In this document: piece by piece, positions 1-9,077 of the stretch
Layout: each line of letters begins with the position of its first letter
Position numbering within the stretch: position 1 is the first letter of the stretch
Assembly (NCBI GenBank): GCA_030017755.1
Contig: JASEJA010000001.1
Span: forward strand, 1 to 38,344
From: Candidatus Bathyarchaeota archaeon
GTDB taxonomy: Archaea > Thermoproteota > Bathyarchaeia > Bathyarchaeales > Bathycorpusculaceae
Reading direction: 5' to 3'
Length of the DNA stretch: 38,344 nucleotides
The notes under the pieces: model-generated
What the model saw: only the letters and a program-made list of their open reading frames with translations
Databases searched by the model: none
What the model was told of the DNA's origin: nothing
Program-made: the position numbers and the translations under genes

Positions 1-11
1 GGTGCCCGCAA

Positions 12-1007
12 GTGTCGACGACGTTTTTGATCACGAAGTTGATTGTGCATGATGTAGCTGTTGTTAGTGTTGTGCCGTCAGTCGCTAAGGTTTTTCCTTG
101 CGATGTAGTTTACATTACGGTTATCGTTAAGAATAAGGGGAATGAGGCTGAAACTTTCAACGTAACTACATACTACAATGAAATTGTTATTGATACGAAA
201 ATGGTTGCCGATTTGCCTCCCGGTGCTGAAACAACTTTAATGTTCGCTTGGTCTACGTGTGTGCCTGTGGGTAATTATACGATAAGTGCTGTGGCGAGCA
301 TAGTACCTGGAGAGACTAACATTGAGGATAACACGTTCGTCAATGGTGTTGTTCAAGTTATGGCTAGACCTCCGTTACCTCCAATACATGATGTTGCAGT
401 TTTAAGTGTTTCACCTTCAAAAACCATTGTTTATATAGGTGAAGTTGTCAACATTTACGTTGTTGTTAAAAATCAAGGAAATCATACTGAAACTTTCGAT
501 CTCACCGCCTATGCAGATATAAATGCAACAGTCATTGGAGATGAAATCATTGTGGGCACATGGATTGTGAGGAATTTGGAGCCGAACGAGGAAAGGTCGC
601 TAGTTTTCCGTTGGAATACGAGGAATATGGCTGAAGGAAATTATACTTTAAGTGCAGAGGCGAGCGTGGTGCTTGGGGAATTTAACACTGAGAATAATAG
701 GTTCGTTAATGGTGTTGTTTGGGTTAAGCTATGGGTGTTTCCTCCCGTTTGGGAGGTTCCTAAAGAGCTCTTAGTTCTACTATTCTTATTAGCCGCGCTT
801 ATTGGAGCTTGTTTAGTTGCTGCCATTATATTTGCGTTCTTGTGGAGGCGTCGTAGAAAGAAAAAGGATGGAATGGACAAGCAGCCAGCCCGCCCTGAAG
901 TTGAGTTCAAAACTATTAAGACATGTAGCATGTGTGGGAAAGATTTTCTTGGAACGTACACTTTCTGTCCCTACTGCTTCACTTTCCACGGAAAAGACTA
1001 CGAATAA
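12..1007 (+). CDS. CARDB-repeat surface protein with TM helix and C-terminal zinc ribbon (probably 5'-truncated by window edge)
   Basis: Two CARDB-like repeats (HDVAVVSVVPS...VFPCDVVYITVIVKNKGNEAETFNVTTYY; HDVAVLSVSPSKTIVYIGEVVNIYVVVKNQGNHTETFDLTAY), TM segment LLVLLFLLAALIGACLVAAIIFAFL, RRRRKKK stop-transfer, then CSMCGKDFLGTYTFCPYC. Frame is open to the window start. Confidence 0.8.
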   Translation: MSTTFLITKLIVHDVAVVSVVPSVAKVFPCDVVYITVIVKNKGNEAETFNVTTYYNEIVIDTKMVADLPPGAETTLMFAWSTCVPVGNYTISAVASIVPGETNIEDNTFVNGVVQVMARPPLPPIHDVAVLSVSPSKTIVYIGEVVNIYVVVKNQGNHTETFDLTAYADINATVIGDEIIVGTWIVRNLEPNEERSLVFRWNTRNMAEGNYTLSAEASVVLGEFNTENNRFVNGVVWVKLWVFPPVWEVPKELLVLLFLLAALIGACLVAAIIFAFLWRRRRKKKDGMDKQPARPEVEFKTIKTCSMCGKDFLGTYTFCPYCFTFHGKDYE

Positions 1008-1186
1008 TTAGTTAACCCCCACCATCTAATATTTGTTGAAGGCAACTCGGCTAGCGATGCAGATAATCCAAAAGATTCAGTTTTCTTGAACAAATTTGGA
1101 CAGAAGTATATATTAATTCTAGAGGATTATATCATAAATACTTTTTAACCCTTAAATTGTAATGGAGATTAGAGGAGAAAATAGAT

Positions 1187-1582
1187 ATGGCTAAAAAGCC
1201 AGAGCCTCCTGTTCGTGTCATCTCTATATTAGTCGGGATCATGATCGGATGTATTTTGGCGTATGCTTATCAGGTGAATTTGCCCACTTTATTTCATGAA
1301 ACTTATTTGTGGGCTAGTTTAGTTGTTTTCGTCACCATTCCTGTGCTGGCTGGTTTTGTTAGCGCTTTGCTGCATCCTGCCATGGCAGTGAAGAATGGTT
1401 TGTATGTTGGCTTTTTCAGCGGATTATTTAACAGCATATTGGCTACCATTAAGCTGATTTATGCACCAGCCTTAATGCCAAACGAGGTTTATGCCTTTTC
1501 CGTATTCGCCGTAATGTCAGTTTTCATCTGGATGATTCTTGCAGCTGCGGCTGCTGTGCTGGCACAGAGATTTTATGATTAG
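1187..1582 (+). CDS. small integral membrane protein, hypothetical
   Basis: 131 aa ORF, about 4 hydrophobic helices, purine-rich RBS-like gagattagaggag upstream. Confidence 0.6.
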   Translation: MAKKPEPPVRVISILVGIMIGCILAYAYQVNLPTLFHETYLWASLVVFVTIPVLAGFVSALLHPAMAVKNGLYVGFFSGLFNSILATIKLIYAPALMPNEVYAFSVFAVMSVFIWMILAAAAAVLAQRFYD

Positions 1583-1773
1583 CTGATCATTTTGTCGTAA
1601 TATTACTCGCGAGGGAATATGGATTTTAGAGGTTCTCTCCTCGAATTAAATAATAGGAAATTCTCCAGAATCTTAAAAACACTGTTTCGGATGTTGAGTC
1701 AGATGAAAATACGAAAGCACTTTTATGGCAGAATGAGAAATGGTGCTAAATGAACGATTGAAGGGAAAGATTC

Positions 1774-2184
1774 TTGGTCAAGAGAAAGAGTGGAACGAGT
1801 TTGGTGTTTGTGCTTTCTTTTTGTTTGCTTGTGGTAATCTTTCGGTTTACGTTTACTCAACTTGAGATTTCACATGGTTCAGATCAGAATGTGGCAGAAG
1901 AGATTAATCCGTCGTCATACGGAGCTATCGATCTCTACGCTCAGAAGGAGCCATACAGCGGAGAAGGGCCGAATCAGCCAAGTGATCTTTTGCGCCATAT
2001 GAAGAGGTAATTTTATATGCATATGTTACTTATAGACTATCCTGTGTATGGAAAAATTGTCGCCTTTGAGGTTCAAGGCCCAATGAATTCTATGGAGAAT
2101 TTGTCTTTCACCCTCACCGCATGGTCTATCACCCTTAAGGGCCATACATGTCCAATTCTTGTTTCAAACACTACACCCAACTAA
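1774..2184 (+). pseudogene. decayed secreted protein related to the C-terminal region of the 10188..12125 protein
   Basis: Frames read IDLYAQKEPYSGEGPNQPSDL / FAPYEEVILYAYVTY / DYPVYGKIVAFEVQGP, colinear with LDLYSQYPRPYGGQDFNMPSDSFAPQVQVELYALVKYNDDPVQQKLVAFEVRHG but split over three frames. Confidence 0.65.
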
Positions 2185-2279
2185 AAAGTCCCATCAAGAT
2201 TTCTAACGCAAGTGAGGGCTGGTAGAAGATTAATCTACTTTTAAATAGGCATTAGGTTATCTTTTTTTTAGAAGCAAAA

Positions 2280-3347
2280 ATGCCAAAAGTGAACATGGTA
2301 TATGTTGCGTTGGCTTTCTGTTTTCTTTTGTTTTCCTATGTTAGAATAGGCTGTTCAATCGAGCCTGTTGTTATCGAATTTCTTTATCGTGAACCCTGTC
2401 TGACATGCCTAATGCGGGAAAAATACTATGAAATATATCTGCATAACAATCAGACGATAAATAATATTCAGAATGACTATGGAACTAAAGTTTTGGTTAA
2501 GCGAATATGGTTTTATTCTTCGGAGGGGGCAGCAAAAAGGGATCAGTACGGTATTAGCATTACGGATTGGAATTCAATAGTTATAAATCATGAAGTGATA
2601 ATCCATGGAGATCGGAAAGCCAATGAAACTTACATAAGAGAACTTATTGATTTTTATCTAGGGGAGTCGCCTTCACCTTCTCAACCGCCTCCATCTCAAC
2701 CCTTAGACTTCATAGCAGTACTCATACTCGCTTTTTCCTTTGGTTTTTTTGAAACATTTTCTCCATGCCTTATTATAATGTTATCATTTATACTAAGTTA
2801 CACTATAGGGAAGACAACTCAATCTAAAGAAAGCTTCTTACATGTTATGATTTTTGGAGTAGGGTTTGTATCTGCTGCAGTACTTATTGGATTAGCATTC
2901 GGTTTAGTGTTTCTCTCCGTGCCAACACTTCATGTTTCATTAACGGTGGTTGTATGTGTTTTCGTTATATTCTTTGGGCTCAATTTATTGGGATTGTTAA
3001 AAGTGCCTTTTCAGACAAAGCCCTTAATCAGAAAGCTGGCCAGAAAATACGTTACTGCATATGCTGGAATTCTCATTCTCGGCTTTATTTTCTATTTCCT
3101 CGACCCTTGTATCGCACCCATTTTTATTTCGATGCTGCCCTTACTTCCTGATTTGCTCCACCTAATCCTTTTTGTGTTTTGCTTAGGCGCTATTATTCCC
3201 TTTGTTGGTATTGGAATTTTTGCTGGTTCGGTGTCAAAGTTGGCTAGAAGCACCTACAAACATCGTTTTAAAATTCGAGCAATCAGCGGCTTAATTCTGA
3301 TAGGTTACGCCTTATATCTTATTGCTTTACTATTGTTTCAAAATTAA
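2280..3347 (+). CDS. thioredoxin-like N-terminus fused to CcdA/DsbD-type membrane domain
   Basis: Signal/TM start, CLTC motif in a Trx-like segment, then multi-TM domain with paired SPC...ML and DPCIAPIF motifs typical of CcdA. Confidence 0.7.
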   Translation: MPKVNMVYVALAFCFLLFSYVRIGCSIEPVVIEFLYREPCLTCLMREKYYEIYLHNNQTINNIQNDYGTKVLVKRIWFYSSEGAAKRDQYGISITDWNSIVINHEVIIHGDRKANETYIRELIDFYLGESPSPSQPPPSQPLDFIAVLILAFSFGFFETFSPCLIIMLSFILSYTIGKTTQSKESFLHVMIFGVGFVSAAVLIGLAFGLVFLSVPTLHVSLTVVVCVFVIFFGLNLLGLLKVPFQTKPLIRKLARKYVTAYAGILILGFIFYFLDPCIAPIFISMLPLLPDLLHLILFVFCLGAIIPFVGIGIFAGSVSKLARSTYKHRFKIRAISGLILIGYALYLIALLLFQN

Positions 3348-3493
3348 TCAGATGAACTCTTAAGAGGCTTCATTAGAGCCCTATTTTCTCACTTAGGTGT
3401 TATGCTTTTTAGAGTAATTCTAATAGGTTTTCGCTGTTTAGGCTGCAAGTTTATTTACAACAACAGACACTAATTTAGCCAAGGCTAAACTGG

Positions 3494-4774
3494 GTGGTGT
3501 TGATGGTGAAGGGGAAAGTTATGTTGACTTTTTTGTTGCTAAATGTTATTCTATTATTAGTTTTTTCAACTTTTGCTTTGAGTAAAATTGTGGATGTGAG
3601 GTTTCGCTCTAGTGGGGTTATTAAAGTGTATCCGGGTCAATCCATAAAGGCGGCTTTAAACAGCGTTAGCGATGGGGGCACCATTCTCATTAAGTCTGGA
3701 AACTATTTGGAATCAAATATTGTGGTTAATAAGACTGTGACAATAGTTGGAGAAAATGCGGAAACAACCGTGATTGACGGTGGAGGCACAGCTGAGTACA
3801 TATTCTTCGTTATTAAAAGAAACGTAGTAATAGAAAACATCACGATACGAAATACGGATCCTACAGCATCTAGTCCCGCAGTTTACATGTATAATGTTGA
3901 GAACGTCACATTAATGAACGTTATAATTACAGATGTGTTTTATGGAGTTCAGATTCGCTCTTCTAACTTTACGAAGATAACATATAACAGAATTTCTGAA
4001 AGCTTTAATTCTGGGGTTTATGTTCATGGCAAAAGCTACAACAACACTATTGCGAAAAATACTTTAACAAACAACCCAACAGCCATCCGGATTGCAAGTG
4101 GCACATGCCAATTTAACAGGATCTACCATAATAACTTCATTAACAACACGGATGGAGAGGGATATCAGGTCATAAACCATGGGGTGCATACCGTTTTTGA
4201 TGATGGCTATCCTTCTGGTGGAAACTATTGGAGCGATCATGTTGCATCGGATTTGAGGTCTGGACCTGATCAAGAGGACGTTGGAAGTGATGGAATACTT
4301 GACGAGGGTTACCCTGATCCTTATTCTCTGTGGGATAGGTATCCTTTAGTTCACCCAATAACTAACGTTGAAGTTATTGCAGATGAAAACCGTTTCATGG
4401 TTCAAGTTTCAACAAACTCCACTTTAACTGGCTACGACTTTAACCAGTCAGCGAAAAGCTTAACTTTATTTATTGACGGAACACCAAATACTAATGGCTC
4501 TTGCAGAGTTGCTGTTCCTAAGGAATTGTTGTCGTCTGAGTCGCCGTATGATTGGATAATAATTGTCTATAATGGTGATTGTGGGCAAGCGATTTCATAT
4601 TGGGCTTCGGAGGATAGTCGCAGCACCTACTTCTACTTTACTTATAGTCATTCTCCTGCATGGAAAATAGAGATAGTTGTAGCTGAACCCGTAACTCTTA
4701 CAACACTGATCTTCTTAGCTGTAGCCGTCACGTTGATAATTTTTGGAAAAGGGCTGAAACAAGAGAAGCGTTGA
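3494..4774 (+). CDS. NosD-like right-handed beta-helix surface protein with C-terminal TM
   Basis: IQAAL-type start (GQSIKAALNSVSDGGTILIKSGNY), repeats of ENITIRNT / NVTLMNVIITD / NRISESFNSGVYVHG, HNNFINN, GNYWSDH, hydrophobic C-terminus. Confidence 0.75.
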   Translation: MVLMVKGKVMLTFLLLNVILLLVFSTFALSKIVDVRFRSSGVIKVYPGQSIKAALNSVSDGGTILIKSGNYLESNIVVNKTVTIVGENAETTVIDGGGTAEYIFFVIKRNVVIENITIRNTDPTASSPAVYMYNVENVTLMNVIITDVFYGVQIRSSNFTKITYNRISESFNSGVYVHGKSYNNTIAKNTLTNNPTAIRIASGTCQFNRIYHNNFINNTDGEGYQVINHGVHTVFDDGYPSGGNYWSDHVASDLRSGPDQEDVGSDGILDEGYPDPYSLWDRYPLVHPITNVEVIADENRFMVQVSTNSTLTGYDFNQSAKSLTLFIDGTPNTNGSCRVAVPKELLSSESPYDWIIIVYNGDCGQAISYWASEDSRSTYFYFTYSHSPAWKIEIVVAEPVTLTTLIFLAVAVTLIIFGKGLKQEKR

Positions 4775-4778
4775 AGAG

Positions 4779-4788
4779 AAAAAGGGGG
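4779..4788 (-). terminator. putative terminator (minus reads CCCCCTTTTT)
   Basis: Shortly downstream of the stop of 4822..5808. Confidence 0.4.
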
Positions 4789-4821
4789 AAACATCAAAAA
4801 GGAAAAGAAGTGTAAGAATGT

Positions 4822-5808
4822 TTAATTTTTGGGCTTCAGATGCTTTTTTGAATTTTTTATTAATATTGCTATAGATAAGGTTGCCAGTAGTAGGATTAAG
4901 ATGGCGATAGCAGTGAATTCAGGAATCACCGTGTAAGTGTAGTATTCGCCGGCTTTGTCATCGGATGCAAAGTTTCCAGCGTAATCATAGGCTTCTATTT
5001 TATACTTGACTAGCGTGCCGAGGGCTTGACCTGGAATTTCAGCTTCCCAGAAGCCACTAGTTGCGTTAAATTCCATCGACAGACTTTTTGATGTTGTCCA
5101 ATTATCTGTTGTGTATATAAGTGTAACATTCTTTACACCAGTTTCGTAATCCGTGACATTCACTGAAACCTTGACTACTTGAGTTTCTAGCACATTATCC
5201 GGAGGCGGATCTTGTGTAACTTCAACAATTTCTGGATGAGTAGTGTCCAATGCATATTCATAGTATCCATGTATAGGAGTATAAGGCATTTCAACAATGT
5301 CTGGGTCTAGCAAGTATGTGTCTTCAGCGTCAAGGGTCAAATTGCAAGAAAGTGATTCGCCAGGTGTTGTAGGTGCACTTATTATTTTGAAGGTTATGGT
5401 TGCTAAGACTCCGCTACCGTTAACGCCGGGTACTTCGCCTAACAAAGATGCACCCATCATAACATAGCCGGTGGTGTTGTCAATCACTGGTGTGGGTGTA
5501 ACCGGGAATTTGAATGGGCTGTCTGCTGGAATGAAAGCCTTTGTGCACTGCAGTAGGCTTGGGTCAAAGTGTAATTTAACCTGCCAATTATATAGGTTTG
5601 TGACGTCTGTCACTGTGGCGTTAACAACAAAGGTGCTGTTAACAGGAGTGGTCTCAACGTAAAATATGTTGTCCTTCGGAACTATTGATACTGTGGTTCC
5701 GTCAGTAGCTTGAGCAACAATTTTTGGCGATGTGGAAAAGATTAGTGCAGCAGCGATTAGTATTAGGCAAATCAGGGATATACTGTGTTTCAGATTGATT
5801 TTTCTCAT
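4822..5808 (-). CDS. cohesin-domain surface protein with C-terminal PEF-like membrane anchor
   Basis: Signal peptide; cohesin-like NATVTDVTNLYNWQVKLHFDPSLLQCTKAFIPADSPF...GSGVLATITFKI; Ig-like domain; VIPEFTAIAILILLLATLSIAILIKNSKK. Confidence 0.75.
   Translation of the reverse strand: MRKINLKHSISLICLILIAAALIFSTSPKIVAQATDGTTVSIVPKDNIFYVETTPVNSTFVVNATVTDVTNLYNWQVKLHFDPSLLQCTKAFIPADSPFKFPVTPTPVIDNTTGYVMMGASLLGEVPGVNGSGVLATITFKIISAPTTPGESLSCNLTLDAEDTYLLDPDIVEMPYTPIHGYYEYALDTTHPEIVEVTQDPPPDNVLETQVVKVSVNVTDYETGVKNVTLIYTTDNWTTSKSLSMEFNATSGFWEAEIPGQALGTLVKYKIEAYDYAGNFASDDKAGEYYTYTVIPEFTAIAILILLLATLSIAILIKNSKKHLKPKN
5453..5561. repeat. 109-nt near-identical tract shared with 11692..11800
   Basis: cccatcataacatagccggtggtgttgtcaatcactggtgtgggtgtaaccg[g/c]gaatttgaatgggctgtctgctggaatgaaagcctttgtgcactgcagtaggcttg; one mismatch by eye. 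Confidence 0.9.
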
Positions 5809-5883
5809 GTGCTTTTACCACCTAAACCCTAGATATATATAGCATTGCTATTTGAATTTTACGATGCAGAAATATTCTAGTTG

Positions 5884-6951
5884 TTAAGGATGTTTTGTTC
5901 CACGGGTCTCTTTTAGAAGTTTTCTTCTCTTAACATATTTATATGTATGTTTAGTTGTGGCGTATACTATCCATAGCACTATTAAACCGAAAAAGGTTGC
6001 AATGACCGGAGTATAGTCCAAGGGCCTTAGAGCTAAACCCACCGTAATGCTCTGAGATTTTGTGTCGCTTATCCCATCATTGTCCACCACTTCAAGTTTA
6101 ATTTTCACCACAGTGTAAGTTTTGCGATAGGTATGATAAATTACTGAGGTGTCAACTTCGGTTATGTTTCCATCGCCAAAATCCCAAATGTACTTTACAA
6201 TATATCCATCGAGGTCATAGGAGCGGGAAGCGTTAAACAGAATGGGTTCGTTCACCAAGTAAGGCGTGTCAACGACTAAGAACAGATTTTCATGCGATAG
6301 CACCGTTGGCGAAATGCTAAATGCGGCGAAAGGTGGACTTTTCATTCCCATGGTAGCTATTGAACCACTTTCTTCAGTAAAGGGCATCTCGTTCATTTCT
6401 AAGTCCTGTAAGAATGTGTGGAACTCGTATGGGATCCACGTTCCATCAGGCATCTGCCATGCCCCTGGAGGGACGGCCGGGTAATCTCTGGTTGCGATTC
6501 TGAGGCTGGTTTGTCCAGCATGTAGAACCGTGAAGTTCATGGAGCATAAAATTCCAACATCGGGAACGTTGACCGTGTCCAAGCCTAGAATGTTTGCTCC
6601 ATAGACTATGAAGCCATAGGTCGTGAAATTTTTAAACTCAAGCGGTGCGATTACCGCACTTTTACCTTTGAAAATGTTGTCTTCTGGAAGCCACGCAGCC
6701 GTGCAATTTACGACTGTAACGTTATATTCTATTGCAACCTGCCAACCGAAAATGTTTGAAGCATCACTCACCGTTATATTAACTGTGAATGCGTCTCCAG
6801 GCGATAACCAAGTTATTTCTCTAGGAACTATGGAGATTTTTGTTTCTGGAGAGCCATGTACGTAGGAAAAATTGAAGGAAGAAGTTACTAAAAGAATTGT
6901 TATTAATGCAATGCTAAGCTTTAGGTAAGAGCTACTGTTCAACGTTTGCAC
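5884..6951 (-). CDS. cohesin-like plus PKD-domain surface protein with C-terminal TM
   Basis: Cohesin-like NITVSDASNIFGWQVAIEYNVTVVNCTAAWLPEDNIF; PKD motif FNASRSYDLDGYIVKYIWDFGDGNITEVDTSVIYHTY; TM PVIATFFGLIVLWIVYATT. Confidence 0.75.
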   Translation of the reverse strand: MQTLNSSSYLKLSIALITILLVTSSFNFSYVHGSPETKISIVPREITWLSPGDAFTVNITVSDASNIFGWQVAIEYNVTVVNCTAAWLPEDNIFKGKSAVIAPLEFKNFTTYGFIVYGANILGLDTVNVPDVGILCSMNFTVLHAGQTSLRIATRDYPAVPPGAWQMPDGTWIPYEFHTFLQDLEMNEMPFTEESGSIATMGMKSPPFAAFSISPTVLSHENLFLVVDTPYLVNEPILFNASRSYDLDGYIVKYIWDFGDGNITEVDTSVIYHTYRKTYTVVKIKLEVVDNDGISDTKSQSITVGLALRPLDYTPVIATFFGLIVLWIVYATTKHTYKYVKRRKLLKETRGTKHP

Positions 6952-7027
6952 CTTTTGGCATTCAATTATAAATACTGCAACTTATAAGATTGCCGCTGGC
7001 TTTTTTCAAAATTCGTTTAGTTTTAAT

Positions 7028-7039
7028 AAAAAGGGAGGG
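7028..7039 (-). terminator. putative terminator (minus reads CCCTCCCTTTTT)
   Basis: Immediately downstream of the stop of 7040..8926. Confidence 0.4.
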
Positions 7040-8926
7040 TCACGGGCAGCTTTTTCCGTAATTTATTGCGGCTAATCCTATGTCCAGCATGTCTATTTTT
7101 TTGTCTTGATTTAGGTCGGCTTCAGGATTCCATCGTGGATGTAATATATTTGAACCGTAAGTTAGACAGATTAGGCCTATGTCAGCCATGTCTACTTTTC
7201 CATCATCATTTACATCTCCAATCAATCTAACTTTTATAGTTCCGTTGGTGAAAGTGTTGTCTGTTAGATCTGTTTCGTACGGAACTGGAGCGGCTTCTGC
7301 GGATATTGTGTAATTGTGACATGCTGGTACACCAGCGGTATTCCAGGTGAGTGTTATTGTCGTATTTCCGTTTGGAGGTAAGTTTTCAACAGTTATTATA
7401 CCGATAAGTGTTGCGTCGTAGAAAGCTTTAACGTCAAATGTTTCTGTCAGATCTCCCTCGTTCTTCACGGTGACGTTAATGTGGGCAAGCCATCCTTGAT
7501 AGACCCATGTTGAATAAGTTTTAACATCAATTATTGCTATGTCCCTTATAACCGATGCGAAATATCCATTTTGGACTTCATGTATTATCGGCTGACCTGT
7601 TGAGTCTTTAAGGACGGTGTCTGTTAGGTTCAATGGACTAGTGCCGAAAGCATCAACGTGAAAAGTTATTCGGAGGAGTGGTAATGGCGAATAGGTTGTT
7701 ATGGGGTTTGGATAGGTGAGTTTGATCCATACAAAGCCTGCTTCGTCACTTTGAATCATACTTGTTGTGGGGGTTTGGTTCAAAACTTTGAAGAATGTTA
7801 TGCCGATGAAGCCTAGCGGAGCAGTGTTGTAGGTTAGGTTGAACTGACAGGACTTCATGTCTTCAACATCGTCCAGAGTTATGTTTATATAAAATTCGTT
7901 GCAAGGGACAAGTGTAGGATCTATTATTTCTTGGGGTTCTACACTTAGTTTGGCAATCAACATGTTGTTGAAGTAGCCGTTGAAAGTGTCGTGTGGAAGA
8001 GTGTTACCCAGTGAGTCGTATAGGGCTTCCTCAATTATCGGTATGGATGTTTCACCAAAATCTTTCACGTGAAAAGTGATTGTTGCAAGGTCTCCGTCGC
8101 CGTTAACTCCGACGCCATCCATTATCGTACAGCTCATTAAGACAACTCCGTGCGTCGCATTGAAAGTATATAGGATGTCAAATTCAAAATCTGTTGTGCC
8201 GCCTAACTTTAGAAATGATCCTTCAGTCACGTTTAGAACGTCTATGATTGCTGTTGGAAACGGCACAGTTAGTTGCCAAGCGTAAAGGTCTGTAGCGTTT
8301 GTTATGCTCATGCTTAGAGTGAAGTTGTGGCATGGTGTTAACGTTGGATCAACCACTCTTGGAGGATTCACGTAGAGCTTTGCTGGTGGTGGAGGCACCC
8401 AATTGCTAAAGTAGCCGTCTTCTAACGTTGCTGGAATTTCCACCATATCGGGATCAAGCAGATACGTGTCTTCGCCGTAAGGTCTGGAATAGTTTATGTA
8501 TGAGGAGCCTATGCCCTTAACTTCAAATTCGATGCATGCTAGAACCCCGCTTCCGCTGACGCCGGGAGCCGTACCAAGCTGGGATGCACCCAACATGACG
8601 TAGCCTGTGTCATTATCAATTATTGGTGTTGGTTGTACCGGAAATCCAAATGGGCTGTCGGAGGGGATCCAAGCACGTGCGCAGCCTAATACGCTTGGAT
8701 TAAATGTCGCTTTTATCTGCCAGTTCCAGAGGTTAACGACGTCGCTTACTGTAGCGTTAATAATGAATGTTGTGCCGATGTCTTTTGAGGGGTCTATTAC
8801 TGAGGGGGGATTAATTGAAAGTGTCGCTATTTCTGGCGCGAATATTGGTTTAATAGTTAATATTGATGATAAAAGAGTTATTGCCGCAAGCCATATGATA
8901 ACTCCCGTTACTGCCTTAATTTTCAT
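7040..8926 (-). CDS. multi-cohesin adaptor: three cohesin-like domains, CARDB, C-terminal dockerin
   Basis: Three DxxxLWxWQ/CQ...GxG/DLATITF-type units; CARDB VKNEGDLTETFDVKAFYDATLIG; dockerin GDVNDDGKVDMADIGLICLTYGSN...ADLNQDKKIDMLDIGLAAINYGKS. Confidence 0.8.
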   Translation of the reverse strand: MKIKAVTGVIIWLAAITLLSSILTIKPIFAPEIATLSINPPSVIDPSKDIGTTFIINATVSDVVNLWNWQIKATFNPSVLGCARAWIPSDSPFGFPVQPTPIIDNDTGYVMLGASQLGTAPGVSGSGVLACIEFEVKGIGSSYINYSRPYGEDTYLLDPDMVEIPATLEDGYFSNWVPPPPAKLYVNPPRVVDPTLTPCHNFTLSMSITNATDLYAWQLTVPFPTAIIDVLNVTEGSFLKLGGTTDFEFDILYTFNATHGVVLMSCTIMDGVGVNGDGDLATITFHVKDFGETSIPIIEEALYDSLGNTLPHDTFNGYFNNMLIAKLSVEPQEIIDPTLVPCNEFYINITLDDVEDMKSCQFNLTYNTAPLGFIGITFFKVLNQTPTTSMIQSDEAGFVWIKLTYPNPITTYSPLPLLRITFHVDAFGTSPLNLTDTVLKDSTGQPIIHEVQNGYFASVIRDIAIIDVKTYSTWVYQGWLAHINVTVKNEGDLTETFDVKAFYDATLIGIITVENLPPNGNTTITLTWNTAGVPACHNYTISAEAAPVPYETDLTDNTFTNGTIKVRLIGDVNDDGKVDMADIGLICLTYGSNILHPRWNPEADLNQDKKIDMLDIGLAAINYGKSCP

Positions 8927-9077
8927 TTCACACCTTCTCCTTTCGGTTATTTTTACTTATTATTGTAAAATTAAAAGTTTATTTAAAGTTTCTGGAGACA
9001 TTTTTATAAGGAAAATTGCAACTTTCACAATAAGATGCTTAGTTCAATTCTTATGACCATTAAGCTTGGCTGAACTG

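Noticed and set aside
641-961. Minus-strand ORF antisense to the CARDB protein
   Set aside because: Shadow ORF; the plus frame has clear CARDB, TM and zinc-ribbon content.
2010-2279. Possible structured RNA between 2010 and 2279
   Set aside because: The first 175 nt read as decayed coding sequence; no convincing RNA fold or tRNA motif by eye.
8607-9056. 149-aa plus ORF
   Set aside because: Mostly antisense to the cohesin/dockerin gene 7040..8926, low-complexity translation without domain signal.
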